A DNA stretch of 64,000 bases from Anaerostipes butyraticus (GCF_016586355.1 NZ_BLYI01000062.1:62001-126000), one strand, 5' to 3'. Positions 52,284-62,047 are shown, counted from the first letter of the stretch. A program made the numbers and translations. The notes: a model not told the origin generated them from the letters alone.

Positions 52284-52982
52284 CTACACATAATATTCCC
52301 GGCCGTCTTCCAGACGGAGACACGCCAGCCGGCCACCGTCTCTGCGCCTTTCATTTCCGGTATCAATATCTGTATATCTCCGGTTCCGGTAGATTTCAGA
52401 CCGCTCCCAGTCCGGCAGCAACACTGTCGGATAATGCCCCACGATAATCTGCCGGTCAAACCTGACCGCAGCCGGTATGTAATGAATATCATTGGAGAAA
52501 AGATACCTCTCCTGGTCATGATCCACTGCTTCCTGAACGGACGCCTTAATATCTACAACGTCCCCTTCTCCACTGACGATATAATCCGCATTCAGTCCCG
52601 AATGGGTCAGAAAATATCGATTTTCTCCTATTATGACATCTTTATAAATTGGTAAGCTTTTCAGATATCCTGCCAGATCTTCTTTCTCACTCTCAGACAG
52701 AACGTCTACTTCTTTTCTCGTACTGAGGCCGCCGCAGGCATCCCAGAAAGACGCCCCTATGATTCCCTCCAGATACCGCTCACACAAATATTCATGATTT
52801 CCCTTGATCAGTCCTATATTGCCGGCTTCCCGAATCAATGCAATCAGGCGGAGATTTTCTTTTCCCTTATCTACGGCGTCCCCCAAAATATACATTTGAT
52901 CCTGCTTCGTAAAACGAATCTTATGAAGCATTTTTTCAAATGTACGGCAGTCACCATGTATATCGCTGGTTAAATAGATCAT
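52284..52982 (-). CDS. Calcineurin-type metallophosphoesterase
   Basis: About 232 residues with all family motifs: DIHGD at the start, GDAVDKG, GNHEYL, THSGL and GHYP. It belongs with the PrpE/ApaH-like serine/threonine-phosphatase or diadenosine-polyphosphatase group. I start at ATG 52982 (GGAGGTGGAG upstream). It is the last gene of the RlaP-KptA operon, 26 bases after xylB, so nucleotide- or RNA-end phosphates are possible substrates. Confidence 0.88.
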   Translation of the reverse strand: MIYLTSDIHGDCRTFEKMLHKIRFTKQDQMYILGDAVDKGKENLRLIALIREAGNIGLIKGNHEYLCERYLEGIIGASFWDACGGLSTRKEVDVLSESEKEDLAGYLKSLPIYKDVIIGENRYFLTHSGLNADYIVSGEGDVVDIKASVQEAVDHDQERYLFSNDIHYIPAAVRFDRQIIVGHYPTVLLPDWERSEIYRNRRYTDIDTGNERRRDGGRLACLRLEDGREYYV

Positions 52983-53008
52983 AATCTCCACCTCCTGCAT
53001 TCTTCCAA

Positions 53009-54475
53009 TTATTCTATGTGATAAAACTCCTTCAGTGCCGGATACAGTTTCCGATACTTCTGGTATTTTTCTTCATATTTTTCCGCCAGCTGCGGATCTG
53101 ATTCTTCCGTGTCTGTAATCTTTACCAGTCTGCCCGCTGCTTCTTCCACAGAGGAAAACACTCCGCATCCCACGGCTGCCAGGATTGCAGCTCCATATCC
53201 TGGTCCTTCCTCACTTTCAATTCTGTCAATTTTCATATTCATAACATTGGCAATAATTTTCCTCCAAAGAGGACTTTTCGCTCCGCCGCCGCATATTTTG
53301 CTGCGCTTCGGAGTCAGCCCTGTGCTTTTCGCCGCTTCCATCGAGTCTCTGAGTCCGAACGCAACGCCTTCCAGCATCGCCTGGGTCATATCTTCTCTGG
53401 TGGTGTCCATGCTCATTCCCACAAATGCTGCTCTGGCATCCGGATCATTGTGGGGCGATCTTTCACCCATCAAATATGGCAGATAAAATACCGGATTCTC
53501 TCCCAGTTTCCAGATTCCTTCCTGCTCTTTCTGATACTCTTTAGTTCTCAGAATTTCTTCCATCCACCATTTATTACAGGATGCCGCGCTCAGCATGCAT
53601 CCCATTAAATGATAATTGCCGTCTGCATGGGCAAAAGAATGAAGGGCATTATGTTCATCCACGCCGAAATTTTTACTGGAAATAAATACGGTTCCGGATG
53701 TACCCACAGACAGGTTGCATTGTCCTTCGCCTACTGTTCCCGTTCCCACAGCCGCCGCTGCATTATCCCCTGCTCCGGCTATGATTTTTACATCCTGAGG
53801 AATTCCCAGTTCTTCCGCAATTTCCGGCTTTATGGCTCCGGTCGGTTCCCAGCTTTCATAAAGCTTCGGAAGCTGAGATTCTCTGACGCCGCAGATTTCC
53901 ATCATTTTTTCTGACCAGCGCTTATGCTCCACATCCAGAAGCAGCGTGCCGGAGGCATCAGAAAAGTCTGTAGAAAATTCTCCAGAAAGATAAAATGCCA
54001 GATAATCTTTCGGCAGCATGATTTTTCGGACACGGGCAAAATTCTCCGGTTCCTTTTCCCTCATCCAAAGGATTTTCGGCGCCGTAAAACCTGCAAATGC
54101 AATGTTTCCAGTATAACGGGATAAAGTTTCCTTTCCAATCTCCTGATTCAGGTAATCCGTCTGTTTTCCCGTTCTTCCGTCATTCCAGAGAATGGCCGGC
54201 CGGATGACCTGATCCTTTTTATCCAGGACTACCAGACCGTGCATCTGCCCTCCAAAGCTGATTCCTTTGATCTGACTCTTGTCACACTGTGCGGTCAATT
54301 CTTTGATTCCCTCCATGCTCTGCCGGATCCAGTCCTGAGGATTCTGTTCTGACCATCCCGGCTGCGGGAAATACAAAGGATATTCCTTTGATACGACTTT
54401 ATGGATTTTCCCCGTTTCATCCATTAATAACAATTTTACTGCCGACGTTCCGAGATCGACTCCAATGAATAACAT
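53009..54475 (-). CDS. xylB: Xylulokinase
   Basis: A 488-residue FGGY-family kinase. The beginning MLFIGVDLGTSAVKLLLMDE (phosphate loop), PGWSEQNPQDW, GISFGGQMHGLVVLD with the catalytic Asp region, and GGGAKSPLWR are the marks of XylB, which phosphorylates D-xylulose. No xylA, no transporter and no pentose regulator is nearby; instead it lies between a zinc-ribbon gene and a phosphoesterase, downstream of kptA. Ribosome site GGAGG. Substrate may be xylulose or a related sugar. Confidence 0.9.
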   Translation of the reverse strand: MLFIGVDLGTSAVKLLLMDETGKIHKVVSKEYPLYFPQPGWSEQNPQDWIRQSMEGIKELTAQCDKSQIKGISFGGQMHGLVVLDKKDQVIRPAILWNDGRTGKQTDYLNQEIGKETLSRYTGNIAFAGFTAPKILWMREKEPENFARVRKIMLPKDYLAFYLSGEFSTDFSDASGTLLLDVEHKRWSEKMMEICGVRESQLPKLYESWEPTGAIKPEIAEELGIPQDVKIIAGAGDNAAAAVGTGTVGEGQCNLSVGTSGTVFISSKNFGVDEHNALHSFAHADGNYHLMGCMLSAASCNKWWMEEILRTKEYQKEQEGIWKLGENPVFYLPYLMGERSPHNDPDARAAFVGMSMDTTREDMTQAMLEGVAFGLRDSMEAAKSTGLTPKRSKICGGGAKSPLWRKIIANVMNMKIDRIESEEGPGYGAAILAAVGCGVFSSVEEAAGRLVKITDTEESDPQLAEKYEEKYQKYRKLYPALKEFYHIE

Positions 54476-54500
54476 ATTCCGATTCCTCCTTTCAGCTCTT

Positions 54501-54920
54501 TCAATTTGTTTCCAGCTGTATCCTCATATCGCAGCTGCCGCACCCGATGGTTGTTTTCCCGTTTTCGCTGGATATCAGCCCGACCTTTCCTCCGCAGAAG
54601 GGGCAGATCCAGTCGATGTCTTTTCCTTCTTTTACCACCTCCATCATCGCGGTAAACTTAGGAATGTCCACTGTCCTGGATGTACACGTCTCGGTCCAGT
54701 TTTCATCCGGCACTTTTTGCAGTTTTTTCTCTTCATCCAGAATCACCTCGTCTCCTTCTTTGATTTCCCTTTGATACAGCATCTGGTCTTCCTGCCGGAG
54801 TGTGATTTCCATTCCTTCTTCGTCCCTTAAAGTCACAACTGCCATGACCGGCTGGTTTTCATCTCTTTCTTCGCATCCGTAATCGATGTCTTCGTCTATT
54901 CGCAATACCGTATATTTCAT
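54501..54920 (-). CDS. Small protein with C-terminal zinc ribbon
   Basis: A 139-residue soluble acidic protein, family not recognised. The C-terminal 40 residues are a zinc ribbon, CPFCGG...IGCGSCDM (two C-x2-C pairs, 20 residues apart). The N-terminal 95 residues are strand-rich and acidic. It follows kptA by 37 bases and precedes xylB by 25. Zinc ribbons in such settings bind RNA or protein; that is inference. Confidence 0.72.
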   Translation of the reverse strand: MKYTVLRIDEDIDYGCEERDENQPVMAVVTLRDEEGMEITLRQEDQMLYQREIKEGDEVILDEEKKLQKVPDENWTETCTSRTVDIPKFTAMMEVVKEGKDIDWICPFCGGKVGLISSENGKTTIGCGSCDMRIQLETN

Positions 54921-54957
54921 ATGTTCAGCTTCCTTTTCTCTTATTTTCTGATATGTT

Positions 54958-55500
54958 TTATTCGCTTTTGATTTTTCTGAGAAACTCTGCCGGCACTTTC
55001 TTTGTCAGCCACACGCCGTTTACCGACTGATAAAATGTAAATCCCTGATCCGCCATCTCGCCTGCCAGCACTTGATAAATAACCGGTTTCCCGTGGCGGG
55101 CGCCTACTATTTTTGCTGTGGCTTCATCCGGAGACAGGTGCACATACAATCTGCCCCTTGGCAGCAGCCCCTGGCGGTCGATGGAATTTACAAATTTTTC
55201 ACCGGTTCCATGGTACAGAATCCGGGGCGGCTTCTTTTCCGGAAGTTCTACGTCTACAGGAATCGAATGTCCCTGATTGGCACGAATCAGCGTCTTGTTT
55301 TCATTAAAGGAATACCGCTGCTTCTTGTCCGTGCGGACAATCTCTTCCAGCATTTCCATGGAAAACGGATGCCGTTTGGAGATGCCCTGAATCAGCTCAT
55401 CTACCCTGGCCCACCCATGTTCATCCAAAGAAATCCCAATGGCTTCTGGTCTGTGTCTTAAAATCAGACTGATAAATTTACTCGTTTTCGTAAGATTCAT
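54958..55500 (-). CDS. kptA: KptA/Tpt1 RNA 2'-phosphotransferase
   Basis: A 180-residue NAD-dependent enzyme that moves an internal 2'-phosphate from RNA to NAD, releasing nicotinamide and ADP-ribose 1'',2''-cyclic phosphate. All four catalytic residues of the family are seen: R15-H-R (RHRPE), R73 with QGHS, HGT at 97-99, and the R117...H121 pair (GRLYVHLS). Bacterial homologues act on damaged or ligated RNA; the cells lack tRNA introns of the eukaryotic type. Ribosome site GGAGG. Located 15 bases behind the RlaP-like gene. Confidence 0.95.
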   Translation of the reverse strand: MNLTKTSKFISLILRHRPEAIGISLDEHGWARVDELIQGISKRHPFSMEMLEEIVRTDKKQRYSFNENKTLIRANQGHSIPVDVELPEKKPPRILYHGTGEKFVNSIDRQGLLPRGRLYVHLSPDEATAKIVGARHGKPVIYQVLAGEMADQGFTFYQSVNGVWLTKKVPAEFLRKIKSE

Positions 55501-55515
55501 TGACTGCCTCCTCTT

Positions 55516-56265
55516 TTATGATAACAGGGATTGGAAATAATGGTTCAGAGAATCCCAGGATGTTTCCGTTTTTGGCATGTCATCTGCCAGTTTTTTAAAC
55601 TTTTCCAGATTTGACTCCACATATGCATTGATCTTCCGGCTTCCCGGTACCAGCTCCATTTCATCCATTTCTTTTTTCATAACAAGAAGCCGTTCTGTTT
55701 CCGGCTTTAAATCTTCCTCCAGCTCTGCTTCCATTAATTCTGAAAACAGCATCGGCGGCCATATTTTCTTTTCCGCAATCCACTTTGCCGCCAGAATCGG
55801 ACGGAGGACATAAAAATATTTCTTTACTTTGATCTGGTCACACTGCAGAAACTTTCTGTAGTTGGATTCTGCCATATGAAGATAGTGGTACAGGCTCTTT
55901 TTCGGCGAAAAGTATGCTTTCCTTAACTGCTTCATCTGCTCAAATGCCTCACTGGTTCTATATACAATCGGCGACTCACACCACTCAAATACCGTAGGAT
56001 TGGAATTGTGCATGAGCTGCAGCGCTTTCTTTACATCCCATCCATTGATATCCAGCACATCGTCCAGCTGCCAGTCAATGACATCCCGAACCGTATCCAG
56101 CCTCAGATAATCCTCCTTTTTCCTTACATAGATAAAACGCACATCGTAATCACTGTCCGGCGATGCAAATCCCCATGCCCGGCTTCCGGATTCCACCGCC
56201 ATAAGAATGGTCACATTCTCTTTTTCTTCTATTTCTTTTAATTTATCTTTGATGATTTTCTGCAT
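55516..56265 (-). CDS. RlaP/YcgL-like nucleotidyltransferase
   Basis: About 249 residues. The Pol-beta superfamily core GSRAWGFASPDSDYD (27-41) gives the GS and D-x-D catalytic motifs, and the helical part (YHYLHMAESNYRKFL, KKYFYVLRPILAAKWI) fits the COG3541 group (B. subtilis YcgL, RlaP). RlaP proteins are known in association with RNA ligases and are thought to modify RNA ends. I start at ATG 56265 (GGAGGAAG upstream). It leads the operon with kptA. Confidence 0.85.
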   Translation of the reverse strand: MQKIIKDKLKEIEEKENVTILMAVESGSRAWGFASPDSDYDVRFIYVRKKEDYLRLDTVRDVIDWQLDDVLDINGWDVKKALQLMHNSNPTVFEWCESPIVYRTSEAFEQMKQLRKAYFSPKKSLYHYLHMAESNYRKFLQCDQIKVKKYFYVLRPILAAKWIAEKKIWPPMLFSELMEAELEEDLKPETERLLVMKKEMDEMELVPGSRKINAYVESNLEKFKKLADDMPKTETSWDSLNHYFQSLLS

Positions 56266-56337
56266 GGCTCTTCCTCCTCTCACAGGCATATCATACCATT
56301 CTCTTTTTTCCTTTTTGTTTTTTATATCTTGTAAATA

Positions 56338-56365
56338 AGTATAACAAAAAAGGCAGGGCATGCAA
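56338..56365 (-). promoter_or_regulatory. Possible promoter of the RlaP-KptA operon
   Basis: Minus strand: -35 TTGCAT (56360-56365), 16 bases, -10 TATACT (56338-56343). The -35 falls in the loop of the deoC terminator. Confidence 0.5.
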
Positions 56366-56392
56366 GTTAATGTCATGCAGCCTTACCTTTTT
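56347..56392 (-). terminator. Terminator of the nucleoside operon
   Basis: AAAAAGG/CCTTTTT outer and GCATG/CATGC inner stems with a bulge; on the minus strand TTTTTTGTTA follows. It lies 25 bases behind deoC. Confidence 0.75.
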
Positions 56393-56417
56393 ATCCTGTC
56401 CTTATACGAAGCTTGTT

Positions 56418-57089
56418 TTAATATCCGGCTCCTGCATCCGGGCTGTTTTTCATGATTTTAACCAGCCGGCTGGTTCCCAGGCGTTCTGCGCCGAGACGGA
56501 TGAATTCCTCTGCATCATCAAAGGAAGAAATGCCGCCGGCCGCCTTTACTTTTACGTTTTCTCCCACATGTTTCCTCATGAGATCTACATCCTCAAACGT
56601 TGCTCCGGCTGTTGAAAATCCCGTAGATGTCTTGATATAATCCGCTCCTGCTTTTGTGACGATTTCGCACATTTTGATCTTTTCATCTTCTGTCAGCAGA
56701 CAGGTTTCAATGATTACTTTTAATATTTTCTCACCGCAGGCTTCTTTGATCTGTCGGATCTCGGCTTCCACGTCCTGATACCGTTTATCTTTCAGCATGC
56801 CGATGTTGATGACCATATCAATCTCGGACGCTCCGTTTTCAATGGCATCCTTTGTCTCAAACACTTTGACTGCCGTGGTGCTGTAGCCGTTTGGAAATCC
56901 GATGACGGTACAGATCGGAAGTTTCCCTTCCACATATTCTGCTGACTGTTTTACATAGGCTGCCGGGATGCAGGCTGACGCAGTACTGTATTTGATTCCG
57001 TCATCCAGAATTTCTTTGATTTCTTCCCATGTGGCAGTCTGTGTCAGCAGTGTGTGATCTACATGTTTTAATACTTCATCTCGGTTCAT
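56418..57089 (-). CDS. deoC: Deoxyribose-phosphate aldolase
   Basis: About 223 residues, the usual DeoC length. It cleaves 2-deoxyribose 5-phosphate to acetaldehyde and glyceraldehyde 3-phosphate. The Schiff-base lysine is in [23 protein letters not shown] and KAAGGISS are family motifs. I start at ATG 57089 (GGGAGGGA upstream), which overlaps the add stop as ATGA. Last gene of the nucleoside salvage operon. Confidence 0.96.
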   Translation of the reverse strand: MNRDEVLKHVDHTLLTQTATWEEIKEILDDGIKYSTASACIPAAYVKQSAEYVEGKLPICTVIGFPNGYSTTAVKVFETKDAIENGASEIDMVINIGMLKDKRYQDVEAEIRQIKEACGEKILKVIIETCLLTEDEKIKMCEIVTKAGADYIKTSTGFSTAGATFEDVDLMRKHVGENVKVKAAGGISSFDDAEEFIRLGAERLGTSRLVKIMKNSPDAGAGY

Positions 57090-58057
57090 TTTGAAAGTCC
57101 CTCCCATTTTTCTTTAAAAATATCCTGAATGTCAGGATCAAAGGCAGTTTCTGCCGCATTTTTCAGCAGTTTCATAATCAGCTGATCATCCTGTCCATAT
57201 TGTTCATAAACTCTGATCAGCTCCTTTGTCATTGTCGTTCCGCTGACCGTCCTGTTATCTGTGTTGATACTTACTTTGATGCCCGCTTCTAAAAATTCCA
57301 TCAGCGGATATTCTTCCCAGCTTTCCACAGCTTTGGTCTGAAAGTTGCTGGTCGGACACATTTCCACGCCGATTCCCTTTTCACTGTAACGTTTGATCAG
57401 TTCCGGATCATCTTTCAAGGCAATTCCATGCCCGATTCTTGCAGCCTGAAGTTCATAGGCTTCTCTGACATTTTCAAGACTTCCTGTCTCTCCGGAATGT
57501 ATGGTGTACGGCATTTCCAGGCGTCTGGCTTCCCGGAAAATATCCCGGAATCCGGATGTCGGATACATGGACTCATCGCCTGCCAGATCCAGCGCGCAGA
57601 CACCATGCCCGAGGAATTCCCTTGCACATCTTAACATTTCCATGTTCTTCTCTGTGGTATGACTGCGCATGGCACATACAATGATGCCATAGCGGACGCC
57701 AAAATCCTCTCTGCCCCGTTCCATTCCTTTTCTCACTGCTTCGATGACTTTACCGCAGCTCAGATCGTCATGGACTGAAAGCATCGGAGCGAATCTTACT
57801 TCGATATACTGCACATTTTCTTTGGCAATATCTTCCACAAAGGCATAAGCGCCTTCTTCCAGTCCCTTTTCATCCTGAAGGCACTGCAGCGGAAGATCAA
57901 ATTTCTCCAGATATTCCGTCAGACTCCTGCAGTTGTCCGATACAGTCAGCTCACTTTCAGATACCGGACGGCCCAGATACCGTTCCATCATCGTTTTTAC
58001 AAGAGATCCATCAAGATGACAGTGAAGTTCCAGCTTTGGCAGTTGTTGGATGTTCAT
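57086..58057 (-). CDS. add: Adenosine deaminase
   Basis: A 323-residue metal-dependent enzyme converting adenosine to inosine. Seen: the H-x-H zinc pair in LHCHLDGS, catalytic HSGETG, GHG, and the Asp pair in NTDN. Somewhat divergent from E. coli Add, typical for Clostridia. Coupled to deoC by a 4-base overlap and 40 bases behind punA. Confidence 0.92.
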   Translation of the reverse strand: MNIQQLPKLELHCHLDGSLVKTMMERYLGRPVSESELTVSDNCRSLTEYLEKFDLPLQCLQDEKGLEEGAYAFVEDIAKENVQYIEVRFAPMLSVHDDLSCGKVIEAVRKGMERGREDFGVRYGIIVCAMRSHTTEKNMEMLRCAREFLGHGVCALDLAGDESMYPTSGFRDIFREARRLEMPYTIHSGETGSLENVREAYELQAARIGHGIALKDDPELIKRYSEKGIGVEMCPTSNFQTKAVESWEEYPLMEFLEAGIKVSINTDNRTVSGTTMTKELIRVYEQYGQDDQLIMKLLKNAAETAFDPDIQDIFKEKWEGLSK

Positions 58058-58097
58058 TCATATAACTCCTTTCCCAGACCGTACCGCAGCGGCCTTG

Positions 58098-58916
58098 TTA
58101 TTTCATATTTTCAATGACTGCTGTTATCAGTTTCTTAAATTCCCCGGATACCTTATCGGCAATTTCCTGCACTTCCTGATGATCCAGCGGCCGGTCAGAT
58201 ACCCCTGCAGCCATATTTGTGATACAGGAAATGCCGCAGACTTCCAGTCCCATATGCCGCGCCGCCATAGCCTCACAGGCCGTGCTCATTCCTACAGCGT
58301 CACCGCCCAGGATTCTGCACATTCTGATTTCTGCCGGCGTCTCATAATTCGGTCCTGTCAGCTGTATATACACGCCTTCTTTGAGATCAATGCCGCATTC
58401 ACCGGCTGATTTTCTCACAATGTCCTGTAACTTTTTACTGTACACTTCGCTCATATCCGGGAACCTGGTTCCGATTTCATCCATATTCGGACCGATCAGA
58501 GGACTCGGTACATGAGTTGATATGTGATCTGTGATCATCATAAAATCTCCCGGAGAGAATGTCTCATTGATGCCTCCCGCCGCGTTGGTCAAAATAATTT
58601 TTTTCGCTCCCATCATTCCCATCAGACGGGTTGGCAGAACCACGTCTGACATATCGTATCCTTCGTAGTAGTGGACCCTTCCCTGCATGATCACCACCGG
58701 TGTTTCTCCTACATAACCAAACACGAACCGTCCTTTATGTCCTTTTACCGTAGACACCGGAAATCCTTCAATCTCTGCGTATTGCACAAATGTTTCCACT
58801 TTAATTCCATCTGCATAATCTCCCAGACCAGATCCCAGAATCAGACCGATCTCGGGTTTGAAATCCGTTTTTTCTCTTATGCTTGACAGGCATTTTCTCA
58901 ATTTGTCATACATCAT
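58098..58916 (-). CDS. punA: Purine-nucleoside phosphorylase
   Basis: A 272-residue trimeric-type PNP: GLILGSGLGDYAD, GRVHYYEGYD, TNAAGGINETF and MSTACEAMAARHMG are the phosphate- and purine-binding motifs. It splits inosine and guanosine (and deoxy forms) to base and (deoxy)ribose 1-phosphate, the substrate of DeoB. Ribosome site AGGAGG. Confidence 0.95.
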   Translation of the reverse strand: MMYDKLRKCLSSIREKTDFKPEIGLILGSGLGDYADGIKVETFVQYAEIEGFPVSTVKGHKGRFVFGYVGETPVVIMQGRVHYYEGYDMSDVVLPTRLMGMMGAKKIILTNAAGGINETFSPGDFMMITDHISTHVPSPLIGPNMDEIGTRFPDMSEVYSKKLQDIVRKSAGECGIDLKEGVYIQLTGPNYETPAEIRMCRILGGDAVGMSTACEAMAARHMGLEVCGISCITNMAAGVSDRPLDHQEVQEIADKVSGEFKKLITAVIENMK

Positions 58917-58937
58917 ACTCTGAATCCTCCTGATCTG

Positions 58938-60128
58938 TTATTTTAAATCCGCAAGCAGCGAAGTTCCAATCGTACCTTCCGGCATGGATAATCCAAAATT
59001 GTCAAGAACTGTCGCTCCAATGACCGCAAAGGTTTCCTGTTCCGGCAGGACACCATTTTCTTCCATTGATTTTGAATATGCCAGAAATGGAACTTTTTCT
59101 CTCGTATGATCCGTCCCTGTGTACGTCGGATCATTGCCATGATCCGCTGTGATGATCAGAAGATCATCCTCCCGAAGTATTTCCATCAAAGTTCCAAGTT
59201 TCTGATCAAACGCCTCCAGTTCCTTTGCGTATCCTTTTGGATTTCTTCTGTGTCCCCATTTAGCGTCAAAATCTACAAGATTCACAAAACACAATCCATG
59301 AAAATCAGTCTCTGCAAGTTCTATGGTCTGTTCCATGCCGTGAACGGATGACCTGGACTTATGTCCTTCCGTAATTCCTTCCCCGTCAAAAATATCCCGG
59401 ATCTTCCCAACGGAAATCACATCAAATCCTCCGTCTTTCAATACATTTAAAGCCGTTCTGACCGGCGGTTTCAGCGCATAGTCATGACGGTTGCTCGTTC
59501 TTTCAAACTCTCCCTTTTTCTTTCCGATATAAGGCCGCGCAATCACCCTTCCGACTCTCCATTCTTCCTTCATCGTCAGTTCACGGGCAATCTCACAGCA
59601 GCGGTACAGTTCCTTTAAGTCAAATGTTTCTTCATTTCCGCAGATCTGGAGCACTGAATCCGCAGAAGTGTATACAATCATATGACCTGTAGCGATTTCT
59701 TCTTCACCCAGTTCTTCAATAATTTCTGTCCCGCTGGCACTTTTATTTCCAATGACTTTATGACCGGTTCGTTTTTCCAGCTCATCGATCAGCTCTTTGG
59801 GAAATCCGTGTTCTGTAAAAGTCTTAAATGGTTTCTTTGTCTCAACGCCCATCATCTCCCAGTGTCCGGTCATTGTATCTTTTCCATTGCTCTTTTCCCG
59901 CAGAATCCCCCGGTATCCAATTGGCTCCTTCAGAGGCTTCACCTGTTTTAACGGCGTCAGATTCGCCATTCCAAGTTTTTGCAGATTCGGGATTTCAAAA
60001 GAATCTACAGACTCTGAAATATGTCCTAAAGTATTGGTTCCCGCATCTCCAAACCTTTCCGCGTCCGGCATTTCTCCGATTCCAAGAGAATCTATCACGA
60101 TAACAAATATCCTTTTACACTTCTTCAT
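58938..60128 (-). CDS. deoB: Phosphopentomutase
   Basis: A 396-residue alkaline-phosphatase-superfamily enzyme moving phosphate from C1 to C5 of ribose or deoxyribose. Metal motifs: [13 protein letters not shown] at the start, [10 protein letters not shown] with the catalytic Thr, and [16 protein letters not shown] near the end. I start at ATG 60128 (GGGAGGGA upstream); the gene overlaps cdd by 14 bases. Confidence 0.96.
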   Translation of the reverse strand: MKKCKRIFVIVIDSLGIGEMPDAERFGDAGTNTLGHISESVDSFEIPNLQKLGMANLTPLKQVKPLKEPIGYRGILREKSNGKDTMTGHWEMMGVETKKPFKTFTEHGFPKELIDELEKRTGHKVIGNKSASGTEIIEELGEEEIATGHMIVYTSADSVLQICGNEETFDLKELYRCCEIARELTMKEEWRVGRVIARPYIGKKKGEFERTSNRHDYALKPPVRTALNVLKDGGFDVISVGKIRDIFDGEGITEGHKSRSSVHGMEQTIELAETDFHGLCFVNLVDFDAKWGHRRNPKGYAKELEAFDQKLGTLMEILREDDLLIITADHGNDPTYTGTDHTREKVPFLAYSKSMEENGVLPEQETFAVIGATVLDNFGLSMPEGTIGTSLLADLK

Positions 60129-60555
60129 GTCTTCCCTCCCGTAAATTACCTGGTCCAAATCCAAGAGGCATCAGATCTTTCAGTTTATACATCTTATAAT
60201 CATCTGCTCCCTTTGCAAGAATGATCTCAAACTCTTCCGGTGAGCAGAATTCCATCATTACCTGACGGCATACGCCGCACGGAGCAGTATAGTCTGTTAA
60301 TTTTCCATTCATACCCCCGGCAATACAGATGGCTTTGAACGTTCTGACCCCTTCACTGACCGCTTTAAAAAAAGCGGTCCGCTCTGCGCAATTGGTTGGA
60401 GTATACGCGGCATTTTCAATATTGCATCCTGTATAAATTGTTCCGTTCTCTGCCAGGAGCGCCGCCCCAACCTTAAAATGGGAATAAGGTGCGTAAGAAT
60501 AAGAAAGCTGTCTGACTGCCGTTTTGATCAGTTTCCGAATCACTGCTTCTTCCAT
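60115..60555 (-). CDS. cdd: Cytidine deaminase
   Basis: A 146-residue zinc deaminase of the short tetrameric type. CAERTAF has the catalytic Glu and first Cys, PCGVCRQ the other two zinc ligands. Converts cytidine and deoxycytidine to uridine forms for Udp. Ribosome site AGGAGG; overlaps deoB. Confidence 0.96.
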   Translation of the reverse strand: MEEAVIRKLIKTAVRQLSYSYAPYSHFKVGAALLAENGTIYTGCNIENAAYTPTNCAERTAFFKAVSEGVRTFKAICIAGGMNGKLTDYTAPCGVCRQVMMEFCSPEEFEIILAKGADDYKMYKLKDLMPLGFGPGNLREGRHEEV

Positions 60556-60565
60556 ACCACCCCTC

Positions 60566-61348
60566 CTATTCTTCTGCTTCCTGATCCTGTCTGATCAGCC
60601 TGCGGATGGCTTTTACTGCTGTCTGAACTGCCATATCCGTATCATGAACCACAGGATTGTCCAGGCCTTCCTTTTCTCTCTCCTGATTCGCCATTACAAG
60701 AAAGCATGCACCTGCCCTTACTTTTAAGTGGCTTGCGACAACAAACAAGGCCGCGGATTCCATCTCGGAGGCAAGACACCCCAGCCTCTTCCATGCTTCC
60801 CATTTATTGAGAAGTTCATAGCTGACCGGTTTTGTCTCCGGCGAATGCTGTCCATAAAAAGAGTCTTTACTCTGCACCACGCCAATATGATATTTCTGTT
60901 CCAGTTCATCCGCTGCCTGCATCAGGGCATTGGTAACCCGGATATCTGCTACTGCCGGAAATTCAATCGGCGCATATTCCCGGCTGGTTCCTTCCATACG
61001 GATGGCTCCGCTGGCTATTACTACATCTCCGCTTTTTACGTCCAGCTGCATACCGCCGCAGGTGCCAATCCTGATAAAGGTATCTGCTCCTGACATAACA
61101 AGTTCTTCCATGGCAATCGACGCTGACGGTCCTCCAATTCCTGTGGATGTTACACTGACTTTAACTCCGTCCAGATAACCTGTATAGGTCGTGTATTCTC
61201 TGCTGTCAGCGATCAGCCTGGCATCATCAAAATATCGGGCAATCTTTTTACATCGTTTCGGATCCCCAGGAAGGATCACATATCTGCCTACGTCGCCTTT
61301 TCCTACCTGGATATGATACTGCTTATTCGCATCTTCTGAATAATTCAC
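60566..61348 (-). CDS. udp: Uridine phosphorylase family protein
   Basis: About 260 residues, hexameric NP-I family. [10 protein letters not shown] and [19 protein letters not shown] and EMESAAL are the phosphate-, ribose- and base-binding motifs. It splits uridine to uracil and ribose 1-phosphate. The ribosome site AAGGAGG ends one base before ATG 61354, too close, but is 7 bases before GTG 61348, which I take as start. First gene of the six-gene operon. An imperfect promoter (TTTGCT/TAAAAT) and a palindrome at 61375-61385 lie upstream. Confidence 0.92.
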   Translation of the reverse strand: MNYSEDANKQYHIQVGKGDVGRYVILPGDPKRCKKIARYFDDARLIADSREYTTYTGYLDGVKVSVTSTGIGGPSASIAMEELVMSGADTFIRIGTCGGMQLDVKSGDVVIASGAIRMEGTSREYAPIEFPAVADIRVTNALMQAADELEQKYHIGVVQSKDSFYGQHSPETKPVSYELLNKWEAWKRLGCLASEMESAALFVVASHLKVRAGACFLVMANQEREKEGLDNPVVHDTDMAVQTAVKAIRRLIRQDQEAEE

Positions 61349-61374
61349 TGCCATACCTCCTTACCTGTTCTTAT

Positions 61375-61385
61375 GTAACTGTTAC
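61375..61385. promoter_or_regulatory. GTAAC-T-GTTAC palindrome before the nucleoside operon
   Basis: A perfect 11-base palindrome just downstream of a possible -10 (TAAAAT at 61390-61395, minus strand). At that position a bound repressor of nucleoside use would block initiation. The binder is not known and the site is short. Confidence 0.35.
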
Positions 61386-61469
61386 TTCTATTTTAACTTT
61401 AAATGAAAACCAGCAAAAGATGTTTTGTATCCTTTTTTCATTTTGCGCGTTTTATGCTACTCTTCTGTT

Positions 61470-62024
61470 TCAATGTGCTAAAAAGCACGCATCGTCATGA
61501 GAATAAATAATGCCAACGGCCTGCATATAAGAATAAAGGATCGTCGTTCCCACAAACTTCATTCCCCGTTTCTTCAGATCTTCTGATACCCGGTCTGAAA
61601 GCTCTGAGCTGGTCTTTCCCTGTTCATAGATGACTTGGCCATTTGTCCAGTGCCAGATATAATTGGAAAAACTCTGATATTCCTTTTGTATTTTCCGAAA
61701 AATCCTGGCGTTATTGACGGCCGCCCGGATCTTCAGGCGGTTGCGGATGATTCCTGGATCTTCTTTCAGTCTTGCTTCATCCTCCTGGGTATAGGCGCAG
61801 ACTTTTTCCAGATCAAAGTTGTCAAAAGCTTCTCGAAACGCCTCACGCTTATTAAGCACACATTCCCAGGACAAACCAGCCTGAAAAGATTCCAGCATCA
61901 GCATCTCGAACAGATGATGATCATCATAGGAAGGCACGCCCCACTCTTCATCATGATACCTTACATATGTCTCATTCTTTGGATTCGCCCACCGGCATCT
62001 TATCTTTCCATCTTTCCAGTCCAT
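61470..62024 (-). CDS. tag: DNA-3-methyladenine glycosylase I
   Basis: A 184-residue Tag-type glycosylase removing 3-methyladenine from DNA. Zinc ligands are as in Tag: C10 in IRCRWAN, H24 in RYHDEEWG, and His/Cys near the end (YSHDDACF). FESFQAGLSW holds the base pocket. Last gene of a run with ogt and an MGMT-like gene. Confidence 0.95.
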   Translation of the reverse strand: MDWKDGKIRCRWANPKNETYVRYHDEEWGVPSYDDHHLFEMLMLESFQAGLSWECVLNKREAFREAFDNFDLEKVCAYTQEDEARLKEDPGIIRNRLKIRAAVNNARIFRKIQKEYQSFSNYIWHWTNGQVIYEQGKTSSELSDRVSEDLKKRGMKFVGTTILYSYMQAVGIIYSHDDACFLAH

Positions 62025-62047
62025 TCTCTTCTTTCCTTTCGTTAAAA

